Counted from the stretch's first letter, positions 25,830 to 34,401 are shown. The stretch is DNA of 64,000 nucleotides from Halomarina ordinaria (GCF_030553305.1 NZ_JARRAH010000001.1:62001-126000); one strand, 5' to 3'. Made by a program: numbers and translations. The notes: a model not told the origin generated them from the letters alone.

Positions 25830-26147
25830 ATGCAGGCAGTCATCGTCGGTTCGGACCCCGAGGAGTTGTCGGCGGCACTCGAAGCGCACGGCGCACAGAC
25901 CACCCGCGCGGCCGGCACCGCGACCCGCGACGCCCTCCGCGACGCGGGCATCGAGGAGGCCGACCTCCTCGTCGTCACGGACGTCGGCCTCGCGACGGCC
26001 ATCCCGCTCGCGCGCGAACTGAACCCGGACGTCCGCGTCGTCGTCTACGCCCACGAGACCGTCCCGGAGTTCGCCCGGGCCAGCGCGGGCCTCATCGTCG
26101 ACCCCGACCTGATGGACGCCGACACCGTCGCCGACGAACTCGTCTGA
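25830..26147 (+). CDS. Small Rossmann-like protein downstream of guaAb
   Basis: A 105-residue protein starting two bases after the guaAb stop, so almost certainly co-transcribed. MQAVIVGSDPEELSAALEAHG, then LLVVTDVGLATAIPLARELNPDVRVVVYA, has the strand-helix pattern of a truncated TrkA-N/Rossmann fold but lacks a Gly-rich dinucleotide loop. Most likely a conserved haloarchaeal protein kept in this nucleotide operon; it might bind a nucleotide and tune pyrG/guaA, but that is inference. Confidence 0.75.
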   Translation: MQAVIVGSDPEELSAALEAHGAQTTRAAGTATRDALRDAGIEEADLLVVTDVGLATAIPLARELNPDVRVVVYAHETVPEFARASAGLIVDPDLMDADTVADELV

Positions 26148-26260
26148 GTCCCCGTCCCGGCCTCTCTCGGTACTCGTCGCGTCGACCGTCGAGCGGTGAC
26201 CGCCGTTCGGTGCGTATCGCGCGCTCGGATTTCTATGACCTCTACGTAGTCTACGCGCTC

Positions 26261-26584
26261 TTAGATGGCGTGACGGGCGTCCTCGACGCTCCCCTGCTCG
26301 TTGTAGGCGGCCATGAGGTCGCGCGCGAGCGCCATCGCGTCGTCGCGGCCCTCGACCTCGGTCGCGGCCTCGACGCGTTCGGGACTGAGCGACGTGCCCT
26401 CGAGGAGCGCGACGCGCCAGCGGTCCTCGTCGCCGTGGGGACCGTTCGCCCCGGCGGGGACGACCTGAACGCACACCTCGTCGTCGGCCTCGTAGAGGAT
26501 GGGCGGTCGGGGGTCGTAGCGCTCGGCGGCGTTCTGGTCGACGGTACTCTCGTGCCAGCCCTCGGGCAGGTCGTCCTGACTCAT
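26261..26584 (-). CDS. Conserved hypothetical haloarchaeal protein
   Basis: A 107-residue acidic protein starting MSQDDLPEGWHESTVDQNAAERYDPRPP. The core has strand-rich EVCVQVVPAGANG and a C-terminal helix ALARDLMAAYNEQGS. No catalytic motif, signal or membrane segment is visible and I recognise no named family. It ends in TAA. The MBL-fold gene starts about 760 bases upstream on the same strand with its stop 47 bases away, so a shared transcript is possible. Confidence 0.65.
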   Translation of the reverse strand: MSQDDLPEGWHESTVDQNAAERYDPRPPILYEADDEVCVQVVPAGANGPHGDEDRWRVALLEGTSLSPERVEAATEVEGRDDAMALARDLMAAYNEQGSVEDARHAI

Positions 26585-26630
26585 GGCCGCGGGTTCACGC
26601 GCCAGTCGCCTAACCGTGTGGGTGGCGGAA

Positions 26631-27347
26631 CTACTCGATGCGCTCGCCGAGTTCGGCGAGGCGGACGCTCCCGTTTCGCATGAAGGGGACGCCGTGGCCC
26701 ATCCCCAGTATCTCGACGGCGGGCATCCGGTCGGCGAGGTCGTGGATGCTCTCGGTGACTGCCTCCGTGTCGTCGCTGATGGCCCACGGCGACGGCGAGA
26801 GGTCGCCGTCGGACTCGACGACGAGGTCGCCGACGAACGCCGCCGAGAGGTGGTCGCTCACGTAGGCGACGTGGCCGGCGGTGTGGCCGGGCGTCTCGTA
26901 GACGACGAAACTCCCCACCTCCTCGCCGTCGGCGACCGTCTCGACGTCGACCCGCGGCGTCCTCGCGAACGGCGCGAGGACGCGCTGGAGCGCCCCCTTC
27001 GGCGAGTCGACGGCGGGCGCGGAGGTCCCCGTCAGGTAGTCGACGTCCGGCGCGCCCATGTACACCGTCGCGTCCCGGAGGTCGAGGCGGCCGATGCCGC
27101 CGACGTGGTCGATGTCGTAGTGGGTGAGCAGGACGCGCTCGACGTCCTCGATACGGTGGCCGGTCGCCTCCACCTCGCGGGCGAGGCGGGTGGCGTCCAG
27201 CGGCGACCCGACGTCGACGAGCGTCAGGACGCGCTCCGCGTCCTCGGTGTCGGCGTCTTCGTCGGTCTCGGGTTCGTCCGCGACGAGGTACGCGTTCACG
27301 CCCCGGAGTTCGATGACCCAGCAGTGCTCGGAGAGTCGTGCGGGCAT
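26631..27347 (-). CDS. MBL-fold metallo-hydrolase
   Basis: A 238-residue metallo-beta-lactamase-fold hydrolase. The metal-binding motif THYDIDHVGG (residues 75-84, HxHxDH-type with Tyr at one position) is followed by ETPGHTAGHVAYV (third His), FVGDLVVE (bridging Asp) and a final His in GMGHGVPF. Glyoxalase II-like members with this order hydrolyse thioesters or lactones. An acidic insert at residues 26-38 is unusual. Substrate unknown; cytoplasmic. Confidence 0.88.
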   Translation of the reverse strand: MPARLSEHCWVIELRGVNAYLVADEPETDEDADTEDAERVLTLVDVGSPLDATRLAREVEATGHRIEDVERVLLTHYDIDHVGGIGRLDLRDATVYMGAPDVDYLTGTSAPAVDSPKGALQRVLAPFARTPRVDVETVADGEEVGSFVVYETPGHTAGHVAYVSDHLSAAFVGDLVVESDGDLSPSPWAISDDTEAVTESIHDLADRMPAVEILGMGHGVPFMRNGSVRLAELGERIE

Positions 27348-27394
27348 ACAACCCCTGTCGACGGCCCGCCTGATAAGCTATCGTGACCGTTCGC

Positions 27395-28213
27395 TCACCG
27401 CGAGAGCCGCGCCCTGAGAAAGCCCGTCAGCGTGCGCACCTTCGAGGGCTGGCGGATGCGCTCCATCTCCTCGTCGGTGAGTTCGAAGTCGAACACCTCG
27501 AGGTTCGCCGCGAGGTGGTCGCGGCTGGTGGCCTTCGGGATGGTGCAGACGCCGTCCTGCTGGACGAGCCACCGGAGCGCCACCTGCGCCGGGCTCTTCC
27601 CGTAGCGCTCGCCGACCGCCTCGAGGACGGGGTCGGAGAGGACGCCGCCGTGACCCAGTGGACTGTAAGCGGTCACCAGCACGTCGTGGATGGCACAGTA
27701 GTCGAGCAGTTCCCGCTGGTCCCAGTAGGGGTGGTACTGCACCTGGTCGGTGAGGATGGGGACGTCCGACAGGTCGCGCGCGCGGTCGAGGCGCTCGATG
27801 CCGAAGTTGCTCACGCCGACGTGGCGCACCTTCCCGGCCTCGACGAGGTCGTTCATCGCGGTGATGGTCGCCTCCAGCGGGGTCCGGGGGTTCGGCCAGT
27901 GGACGAGCAACAGGTCGAGGTAGTCCGTCCCGAGTTTCGCGAGGCTCTCGTCGGTCGAGCGCAGCACGTCGTCGTACTCGCGGTTGCCGCCCGAGAGCTT
28001 CGTCGCGAGGAACAGGTCCTCGCGCTCGACGTCCGCGTCGCGCAACGCGGCTCCGACCCGCCGTTCGTTGCCGTACGCCTGTGCGGTGTCGACGTGGCGG
28101 TAGCCGAGGTCGAGCGCGGTGCGGACGGTCTCCCGGCACTCCTCGCCGGTGAGCCGCCACGTCCCGAGGCCGACCGCCGGCACGTCGACCCCCTGCACGG
28201 TGGCGTATTCCAT
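27395..28213 (-). CDS. Aldo/keto reductase
   Basis: A 272-residue AKR barrel enzyme reducing aldehydes or ketones with NADPH. The catalytic tetrad is visible: Asp42 and Tyr47 in DTAQAYGNE, Lys72 in ATKLSG and His105 in LLLVHWPNP. The cofactor-binding C-terminal segment is CTIPKATSRDHLAANL. ATG 28213 gives MEYATVQGVDVPAVGLGTWRL, the normal N-terminus of the family. Similar to 2,5-diketo-gluconate reductase-type members. Divergent from the signal-bearing gene at 28321. Confidence 0.93.
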   Translation of the reverse strand: MEYATVQGVDVPAVGLGTWRLTGEECRETVRTALDLGYRHVDTAQAYGNERRVGAALRDADVEREDLFLATKLSGGNREYDDVLRSTDESLAKLGTDYLDLLLVHWPNPRTPLEATITAMNDLVEAGKVRHVGVSNFGIERLDRARDLSDVPILTDQVQYHPYWDQRELLDYCAIHDVLVTAYSPLGHGGVLSDPVLEAVGERYGKSPAQVALRWLVQQDGVCTIPKATSRDHLAANLEVFDFELTDEEMERIRQPSKVRTLTGFLRARLSR

Positions 28214-28290
28214 GTCGGGGACGTGGGCCCCCCGGGGTGAATACCTTCCGACAGCGACGCATCGACCGCCCGAACCGTCGCCACAGAAAG

Positions 28291-28296
28291 TACTTA
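28291..28296 (+). promoter_or_regulatory. TATA-like box for the gene at 28321
   Basis: TACTTA centred about 27 bases before ATG 28321; supports that start over upstream in-frame alternatives. Confidence 0.45.
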
Positions 28297-28320
28297 CCAA
28301 CGTGTCCGAACCGACCGTGT

Positions 28321-28842
28321 ATGGAGACCCCTACTCGACGAACGATGCTCCTCGCCGGCGGGAGCGCGACGGTAGCGCTGGCCGGCCTCCCCAGTGCGAC
28401 GGCCCGGCCCCCGAAACGAACGCTCGCAGTCGACGACCCCACCGACGTCCCGACCGACCGCGACGCGAGCGTGGCGCTCGTCTCCGAACGCCTCGAACAG
28501 TGGGTCGACGCGGCCATCGTCGACGGCCGCGCCGTCGTCGACGCGCCCACCGGACTGAGCGTCGAGCGCGCCGACACCGTGCGCTACGCCGGCGGCTACT
28601 ACGACCTGACGACCGAGGAGCACGAGGGCCGCGTCACGCTCCGCGCCCGCGCCTGCGACCCGACGGCCGACGCCGTCGTCCACACCCTCGCCGTCCCCCC
28701 GCTGGCCGCGACCGAGCGCGCCCTCCTCGAACACGCCGTCGCGTCGTCGTCCCCCGAACCCCTCCCTCCCGCGGTCGTCGCGCTCGTCTCCGAGTACGAC
28801 TTCCTCGCGTTCGAGGACGCGTACTACGCCCTGCGAAACTAA
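28321..28842 (+). CDS. Putative Tat-exported hypothetical protein
   Basis: A 173-residue protein with an N-terminal export-like signal METPTRRTMLLAGGSATVAL ending near ATARP; the RR pair and hydrophobic stretch resemble a Tat signal. The mature part is about 145 residues, with LVSERLEQWVDAAIVDGRAVV and strand-rich RADTVRYAGGYYDLTTEEH. I recognise no family. Followed 25 bases later by a cupin gene, whose TATA-like box overlaps this gene's stop. Confidence 0.65.
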   Translation: METPTRRTMLLAGGSATVALAGLPSATARPPKRTLAVDDPTDVPTDRDASVALVSERLEQWVDAAIVDGRAVVDAPTGLSVERADTVRYAGGYYDLTTEEHEGRVTLRARACDPTADAVVHTLAVPPLAATERALLEHAVASSSPEPLPPAVVALVSEYDFLAFEDAYYALRN

Positions 28843-28867
28843 GGCGACGCGCGCCCGAGTGGGCACC

Positions 28868-29185
28868 ATGACACTCGACCGCTACGACGTCCCGACGCCC
28901 GCGGACGGCGAGGTGGAGTCGGGCGAACTGGTCGTCACCGACGACGTGCTGGTGAAGTTCTTCGCGCTCGGCCCCGGCGCCGAGGTACCGCCACACGAGC
29001 ACGACGACGCGACGAACGTCTTCCACGTCGTGGAGGGGACCGTCACCGTGATTCGCGGCGACGAGGAGGCGTCCGTCGAGGCCCCGGGGGTCGTCCTCAA
29101 CGAACGCGGCGTCGTCCACGGCGCGCGCAACGACACCGACGACCCGGCCGTCCTCACCGCGAGCCTCTGTCCGCTCCCCTCCTGA
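28868..29185 (+). CDS. Cupin-domain protein
   Basis: A 105-residue single cupin. Motif 1 appears as PPHEHDDATNVFHVVEGT (two His plus Glu-equivalent positions) and motif 2 as APGVVLNERGVVHGARN with a metal-binding His. Such small cupins bind a divalent metal and act as isomerases, dioxygenases or ligand sensors. ATG 28868 is preferred to GTG 28859 because the TATA-like ACTAAG at 28838-28843 lies 27 bases upstream. Substrate unknown. Confidence 0.88.
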   Translation: MTLDRYDVPTPADGEVESGELVVTDDVLVKFFALGPGAEVPPHEHDDATNVFHVVEGTVTVIRGDEEASVEAPGVVLNERGVVHGARNDTDDPAVLTASLCPLPS

Positions 29186-29313
29186 ACCGCGCTCCCCCCG
29201 TCTCGACGCCTGCGTCGCGCCGAGGCTGACCGACCACCGACCTCGACGGCCGCTCGCGGCGACGACACTCACGCTCGTCCCCGCCCTCGTCCTCACCGTC
29301 GCGGAGCCCCTCC

Positions 29314-30150
29314 TCAGACGCGGAGAGCCGTCCGCGCGTCCTGCATCGCACGCCGGACCGACCGTGGACGGAACCCGACGTGCTCGGCGAAGCGCTCGGA
29401 GCGAAGCGACGTGTCGCGGTGGAGCACCGGGTCGTCGGGCATCGTCGTCGGCCGTACCCGCCGGTACGGGAGGCCGAGGGCGGCCATCGCGGCGCGGTGG
29501 AAGGCGAAGACGCTCGTCCGGGGGGTCGGGACGTGCACCACGCCGTCGACCTCCTCGGAGACGACCGTCGCGACCGTGCGGGCGGCGTCGGAGACGGCCA
29601 CGGGACTCTTGAACATGTCCGCGTAGTACTCGACGGTCTCGCCGGCGCGCAGGCGCTCGCGGGTGTGCGCGAGGCGGTCGTCGAGCGTCCCCCGGGAGGA
29701 CCCGAAGAGGTAGTCGAACCGGAGGATGCAGCCGTCGAGGGCGTCGGCGACGCGTCGCTCGAAGGCGGCGAGGCGCCGCCCGTAACGGGACTTCGGGTTC
29801 GGGGGGTCGGACTCGACGTACCCGCCCGTCTCGCCGTCGAACACGCCGACGCTGGAGGCGTAGACGAACCGTGTGCCCGTGCAGGCGCGCAGGAGGCGGG
29901 AGAGCGCCGCGTCGAAGCGCTCGCGGTCGTGGGACGTCCGCTCGACGTGCGCGGCGAAGACGACCGTCTCGCACCCCTCGAGCGGCAGGACGGTCGGGTC
30001 GTCCTCGAAGAAGTCGTAACCGACGCTCGCGCCGGGACGGCGGTTCCGGTGGTAGGTGCCGACGGTCGAGACGCCGCGCTCGCGGAGCGCGTCCACCACG
30101 CTCCGGCCGAGGTAGCCCGACGCGCCGACGACCAGCACCGGGGCGCTCAC
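29314..30150 (-). CDS. NAD-dependent epimerase/dehydratase-like protein
   Basis: A 278-residue extended-SDR (RmlD/atypical) Rossmann protein. GASGYLG near the start binds the dinucleotide; VYASSVGVFDGETGGYVESDPPNPKSRYGR holds the usual Ser and a YxxxR in place of YxxxK (Tyr of SRYGRRLAAFE), so catalysis may be weak or altered. Then ILRFDYLFGS and a C-terminal substrate lobe. GTG 30150 overlaps the upstream gene's TGA by GTGA. Known relatives reduce dTDP-sugars or act as NAD(P) sensors; function here is unknown. Confidence 0.85.
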   Translation of the reverse strand: MSAPVLVVGASGYLGRSVVDALRERGVSTVGTYHRNRRPGASVGYDFFEDDPTVLPLEGCETVVFAAHVERTSHDRERFDAALSRLLRACTGTRFVYASSVGVFDGETGGYVESDPPNPKSRYGRRLAAFERRVADALDGCILRFDYLFGSSRGTLDDRLAHTRERLRAGETVEYYADMFKSPVAVSDAARTVATVVSEEVDGVVHVPTPRTSVFAFHRAAMAALGLPYRRVRPTTMPDDPVLHRDTSLRSERFAEHVGFRPRSVRRAMQDARTALRV

Positions 30151-30797
30151 GTCCGCTTCGCGAGCCCCGCGAGGTGGGGCGCCTCCGGGGCGATTATCTC
30201 GCGCGTCCCCAGTCGGGTGGCGTTCTCGCTGCCGGGCAGGCAGAACACCGGGACGCCCCCGACCGGGTTGTCGTCGGTCGGGTTGTGCGTGACGACGCCC
30301 GCCACCGCGCGCGTCCCGACGACGCGCGTCCCGACCTCCTCGCGCGAGAGCTGTCGGAACAGTTCGCCGAACCCGGGCAGTTCCTTGTCGAAGAGGACCG
30401 CGCACGCCTCGACGGTGACGTCGTCGGGCGTGATGCCCGTGCCGCCCGTCGTGACGACGATGTCCGCTCTGCCACTGACGGCCGCCTCGACGGCCTCGCG
30501 GACCGCCTCGAAGTCGTCGGGGACCACCTCGCGGTCGACCACCTCGTGGCCGGCCGCGACCAGCAGTTCCTCGATGGCGTCGCCCGCCGGGTCGTCCTCC
30601 GAGGTACGCGTCGAGGAGACCGTCACGACCGCCGCGGCGACGGTGTCGAGGTCGTGGTGGTGGTGGTCGTGCGTCCCCGCCTCGCCGTGGTCGTGGTGGT
30701 GGTCGTGGCCGTCGTGGCCGTCGTGGTCGTGGCCGTCTCCCGCGTGTGCGTCGTCTCCGTCGCGTCCGTCGCCGTCGGTCGAGTGGTGGTTCGCCAT
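30147..30797 (-). CDS. moaB: MoaB/MogA molybdopterin-binding protein with His-rich N-terminus
   Basis: A 216-residue protein. From residue about 55 it is a canonical MoaB/MogA fold: VTVSSTRTSEDDPAGD, then VVTTGGTGITPDDVTVEA and LPGFGELFRQLS, ending with a PGSENATRLG loop. This family adenylates molybdopterin during molybdenum cofactor synthesis. The first about 50 residues are mostly His, Asp and Gly (GDGHDHDGHDGHD, HHHDHG) and look like a metal-binding extension not present in bacterial MoaB. ATG 30797 was chosen; an upstream frame overlaps the divergent alcohol dehydrogenase. A TATA-like TTAA lies about 27 bases upstream. Confidence 0.92.
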   Translation of the reverse strand: MANHHSTDGDGRDGDDAHAGDGHDHDGHDGHDHHHDHGEAGTHDHHHHDLDTVAAAVVTVSSTRTSEDDPAGDAIEELLVAAGHEVVDREVVPDDFEAVREAVEAAVSGRADIVVTTGGTGITPDDVTVEACAVLFDKELPGFGELFRQLSREEVGTRVVGTRAVAGVVTHNPTDDNPVGGVPVFCLPGSENATRLGTREIIAPEAPHLAGLAKRT

Positions 30798-30894
30798 GGT
30801 CCCCGGTTCGACGGGAGCCCCCTTAACGGTCGGGCGCGGGCGTGTCACACCGTGGCATCGGCAGCGTTTTGTCCGGCCCGTCCGACCCCTCGAT

Positions 30895-31941
30895 ATGCAC
30901 GCCGTCCAGTTCACGGAACACGGTGACGTGGACGTCCTCAGCTACGACGCCTTCGACGACCCGACCGTCGGCGACGACGAGGTGCTCGTCGACGTGAAGG
31001 CGGGCGCGCTCAACCACCTCGACGTCTGGACCCGCCGCGGCCTCCCGGGCGTCGACCTCGAGATGCCCCACATCCCCGGCAGCGACGCCGCCGGCGTCGT
31101 GAGCGAGGTGGGCGAGGACGTCACCCGGTTCAGCGAGGGCGACCACGTCGCCGTCACCGCCGGGCGCTACTGCGGGACGTGCGAGTTCTGCCGCGACGGT
31201 CAGGAGTCGCTCTGCGTGAACTACCACCTCATCGGCGAGCACGTCCGCGGCGTCCACGCCGAGCAGGCCGCCGTCCCGGAGGAGAACCTCGTGACGGTGC
31301 CCGACCACGTCGAGTGGCACACCGCCGCGGCCGCCTCGCTGGTCTTCCAGACCGCGTGGCGGATGCTCGTCACGCAGGCCGACGTCGGCCCCGGCGAGTC
31401 GGTGCTCGTCCTCGGCGCGAGCGGCGGCGTCGGCCACGCGGCCGTCCAGATAGCCGATTACGCCGGCGCGGAGGTGTACGCCACCGCGAGCACCGAGGCG
31501 AAACTCGACCACGCCCGCGAGTGCGGCGCCGACCACGTCGTCAACTACGAGGAGGTCGACTTCGCGAGCGAGATTCGCGACCGCACGGACGGTCGGGGCG
31601 TCGACGTGGTCGTCGACCACGTCGGCCCGGCGACCTGGGAGTCCTCCCAGAAGGCGCTCGCGAAGGGCGGGCGCATCGTCACCTGCGGCGCGACCACCGG
31701 TGCGATGGCCGAGACGAACCTCAACCGCGTCTTCTGGAACCAGCAGCAGATACTCGGCTCGACGATGGCGACGCCCGGCGAGATAGACGACGTCCTTCCC
31801 CTCGTCTGGGACGGCACCTTCGAGGTCCACGTCCGCGACGTCCTGCCGATGAGCGAGGTACAGCGCGCCCACGCGATGCTCGAGGACCGCGAGGGCTTCG
31901 GCAAGGTCGTCGTCGTCCCCGACAGCGAGCACGATGCCTGA
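30895..31941 (+). CDS. Zinc-type alcohol dehydrogenase / quinone oxidoreductase family protein
   Basis: A 348-residue MDR-superfamily oxidoreductase. The structural zinc loop CGTCEFCRDGQESLC is present, yet the catalytic zinc Cys position near residue 40 reads Asn-His-Leu-Asp (GALNHLDVWTRRG), as in quinone oxidoreductase and crotonyl-CoA reductase relatives. The dinucleotide-binding GASGGVGHAAVQIA motif sits near residue 170. It probably uses NADPH to reduce an enoyl or quinone-like substrate; substrate unknown. The stop overlaps the next gene by eight bases. Confidence 0.9.
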   Translation: MHAVQFTEHGDVDVLSYDAFDDPTVGDDEVLVDVKAGALNHLDVWTRRGLPGVDLEMPHIPGSDAAGVVSEVGEDVTRFSEGDHVAVTAGRYCGTCEFCRDGQESLCVNYHLIGEHVRGVHAEQAAVPEENLVTVPDHVEWHTAAAASLVFQTAWRMLVTQADVGPGESVLVLGASGGVGHAAVQIADYAGAEVYATASTEAKLDHARECGADHVVNYEEVDFASEIRDRTDGRGVDVVVDHVGPATWESSQKALAKGGRIVTCGATTGAMAETNLNRVFWNQQQILGSTMATPGEIDDVLPLVWDGTFEVHVRDVLPMSEVQRAHAMLEDREGFGKVVVVPDSEHDA

Positions 31942-32293
31942 GCGCGAGGGGTACGTCCACGACCCCGACCGCTTCCGCGAGGAGGGCGACGGCCCCGACG
32001 AGGGCGAGCGACCCGCTCGGGCCCGCACCACGCGCGCGTACGTCCGCGACGTCGACGGCGTTCCCGGCCCCGACGAGTCGGAGTTCGACTGGCGGGGCTG
32101 GGTGCTCGTCGGCATGATATTCGTCGCGTTCATCGTCGCCCCGGCGATAGTGCTCTACCTCCCCTACTCGGAGCCGCTCATCTCCTCGCTCGGCCTCTCC
32201 TTTCGGGACGCCTACCTCACCGTCCCGCTGATTCCGGCGCTCGCCCTCGGCGCGCTTGCGGTGTGGGCCGCCGTCAGCGGCCTCCGCCGGTAG
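31934..32293 (+). CDS. Two-helix membrane protein (cox-cluster-type family)
   Basis: A 119-residue protein overlapping the preceding gene by eight bases. An acidic N-terminus (YVHDPDRFREEGDGPDEGER, then TRAYVRDVDGVPGPDESEFDW) is followed by two hydrophobic helices (about residues 54-76 and 95-116). The motif resembles what I remember as a haloarchaeal cox cluster protein, though here the terminal oxidase genes are several kilobases away. Likely an accessory or uncharacterised membrane protein. Confidence 0.7.
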   Translation: MPEREGYVHDPDRFREEGDGPDEGERPARARTTRAYVRDVDGVPGPDESEFDWRGWVLVGMIFVAFIVAPAIVLYLPYSEPLISSLGLSFRDAYLTVPLIPALALGALAVWAAVSGLRR

Positions 32294-32348
32294 ACCTTTC
32301 TCTGGCAAGCACAACGGGTGTGTCTCGCAGACGAGTGCCTTCCCCCGC

Positions 32349-32804
32349 ATGTCTTCGCTCGAAGCGGAACGCGAGATGACCCGTGCGGAAGTCGCGGCGT
32401 ACCTCCGGGAGTTCGCCGACAGACTCGACGGGAGTGCGACCGGGACGGGTGAGTCGTCCTCGGGTACCGAGGCGAACACGTCCGGGAGGTCCTCCGTCAC
32501 CGGCACCGAGGACGAGGCGCGCACGCCCGAGAGCCAGCGCGGGACCGACGGGAACGCCGCCAGTACGACGAGTACCACGAACGCCGCCGACAGTCAGGAG
32601 TCGGGGACGGGGGCCGGCAGCGAGAAGGTGACGCTCGTCGTGGGCAACGAGAGCGCCACCGTCAACCCGCCGGAGGCGATGGACTTCGCCGTCGAGGTGT
32701 CGGGCAACGACCCCGTCTTCGGTGCCGGCCGCCAGGGCGTCGAGTTCGGCCTCTACTGGCGCGCCGACGAGGTCGAGGAGGACGACGAACTCTCCATCCA
32801 GTGA
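32349..32804 (+). CDS. Amphi-Trp domain protein
   Basis: A 151-residue protein. The N-terminal MTRAEVAAYLREFADRLDG and C-terminal VEFGLYWRADEVEEDDELS segments frame a Ser/Thr/Asp/Glu-rich linker (residues 30-95). The Trp-containing ending and the helical start match the amphi-Trp family as I remember it in haloarchaea; function unknown. A second member, without the long linker, is at 43973-44275. Ends one base before the convergent ThDP enzyme. Confidence 0.8.
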   Translation: MSSLEAEREMTRAEVAAYLREFADRLDGSATGTGESSSGTEANTSGRSSVTGTEDEARTPESQRGTDGNAASTTSTTNAADSQESGTGAGSEKVTLVVGNESATVNPPEAMDFAVEVSGNDPVFGAGRQGVEFGLYWRADEVEEDDELSIQ

Positions 32805-32805
32805 G

Positions 32806-34401
32806 TTAGCGGTCGTCGACGCGCGCGAGGGGTACCTCGACCAGCGAGAGGTCGTCGCTCGCCACCGCCGCCGCGAACGTCTCCCGGAAGTCGTCCCAGG
32901 AGTCGACGCGGTGGCCGGAGACGCCGAAGCTCTCGGCGAACGCCGGGAAGTCGGGGTTGCCGAGGGCGGTCCCGACCGCGCCGCCGCGGTGGGCCGACTG
33001 CTTCTCCCGGATGAGGCCGTAGTCGTCGTCGTTGAACAGCAGGACCGTGAACGAACAGCCGAGGCGACCGGCCGTCTCCAGTTCCGCGGCGTTCATGAGG
33101 AACCCCCCGTCGCCGGTGGCGGCGACGACGTTCCCGTCCGTGACGAGGTCGGCCGCCACCGCGCCGGGGACGGCGATGCCCATGCTCGCCAGCCCGTTCG
33201 AGACGATGCAGGTGTTCGGCTCGTAGGTCGGGTAGTGACGCGCGATGGCCATCTTGTGGCTCCCCACGTCGGAAATGAGGACGTCCTCGTCGGCCAGCAC
33301 GTCGCGGACGATGGGGAGCGCCCGCCGGACGCTCAAGGGTTCGTCCTCGGTGGGCGCGCGCGTCACGTCCGTCGCGAGCGCCTGTCTGAGGTCGGCGTAC
33401 CAGTCGTCGCCGGTCGGGTCGAGGTCGGCCGCGCAGAGCGCCTCCAGACCGGCGGCGATGTCGCAGACCACCTCCACCTCCGGGACGTAGTGTTCGTACA
33501 CCTCGGCGGGTTCGAAGTCGAGGTGGACGATCCGTTTCTCGCCGTCGGGGTTCCAGTTCTCCGGGTCGTGCTCGGCGATGTCGTAGCCGACGGCGAGGAC
33601 GGTGTCCGCCCGGTCGATGACGCGCTCGGCCTGCGATTCCGTCCCCGAGTCGAGCGTCAGCAGGGAGTGCTCGTCGGCGTCCGACACCGCCCCCTTGCCC
33701 ATGTAGGTGGCGACCGTCGGGGCGTTCAGCCCCTCGACGAACGCCCTGAGCTGTTCGGCGGCGCGCGTCCGGACGGCGCCGTTGCCCGCGAGCACGAGCG
33801 GTCGGTCGGCCCCCGCGAGGACCTCGACGGCCCGCTCGACGGCGCCGGGGTCGGGCGCGGCCCGGCGGACCCGTCGCTCGCGGGGGCGGATGGGTTCGTC
33901 GGCACTGTCGGCGGCCGCGATGTCCTCGGGGAGTTCGAGGTGCGTCGCGCCGGGTTTCTCCAGTTCGGCGAGTTTGAACGCCTTCCGGACCGACTCGTGG
34001 ACGATGGCGGGGTCGTCGAGGCGCGTGTTCCACTTCGTGATGGGGGCGAACGTGTTCACGACGTCGAGCAACTGGTGGCTCTCCTGGTGGAGGCGCTCTC
34101 TGCTCCCCTGCCCGGTGATGGCGACGACGGGCGACTTGTCGAGGTGGGCGTCCGCGACGCCCGTCATGAGGTTCGTCGCGCCGGGGCCGAGGGTCGAGAG
34201 GCAGACCCCCGCGTCGCCGGTCAACCGCCCGTGGACGTCGGCCATGAACGCCGCGCCCTGCTCGTGACGGACGGGGACGAACTCGATGGGCGAGTCGGCG
34301 AGCGAGAACAGGATGTCCTCCAGTTCCTCGCCGGGGAGCCCGAAGACGTGTTCGACGCCCTCGGCTTCGAGGCAGGCGACCAGGAGGTCTGATGTCTTCA
34401 T
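32806..34401 (-). CDS. ThDP-dependent acetolactate synthase-like enzyme
   Basis: A 531-residue ThDP enzyme of the acetohydroxyacid synthase family. PYR domain: catalytic Glu47 in RHEQGAAFMADVHGR and GPGATNLMTGVADA. Middle domain and then the C-terminal PP domain with ATGDGGFLMNAAELETAG and NDDDYG (GDG...ND motif binding Mg-ThDP). No small regulatory ilvN/ilvH gene adjoins it, so it could be a catabolic acetolactate synthase or another decarboxylase such as an oxalyl-CoA or benzoylformate-type enzyme; I prefer acetolactate synthase. Confidence 0.85.
   Translation of the reverse strand: MKTSDLLVACLEAEGVEHVFGLPGEELEDILFSLADSPIEFVPVRHEQGAAFMADVHGRLTGDAGVCLSTLGPGATNLMTGVADAHLDKSPVVAITGQGSRERLHQESHQLLDVVNTFAPITKWNTRLDDPAIVHESVRKAFKLAELEKPGATHLELPEDIAAADSADEPIRPRERRVRRAAPDPGAVERAVEVLAGADRPLVLAGNGAVRTRAAEQLRAFVEGLNAPTVATYMGKGAVSDADEHSLLTLDSGTESQAERVIDRADTVLAVGYDIAEHDPENWNPDGEKRIVHLDFEPAEVYEHYVPEVEVVCDIAAGLEALCAADLDPTGDDWYADLRQALATDVTRAPTEDEPLSVRRALPIVRDVLADEDVLISDVGSHKMAIARHYPTYEPNTCIVSNGLASMGIAVPGAVAADLVTDGNVVAATGDGGFLMNAAELETAGRLGCSFTVLLFNDDDYGLIREKQSAHRGGAVGTALGNPDFPAFAESFGVSGHRVDSWDDFRETFAAAVASDDLSLVEVPLARVDDR

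Noticed and set aside
28237-28320. Upstream extension of the export-signal gene at 28321
   Set aside because: The extra residues (Arg/Pro-rich) do not fit a signal peptide and the TATA box at 28291 points to the ATG at 28321.
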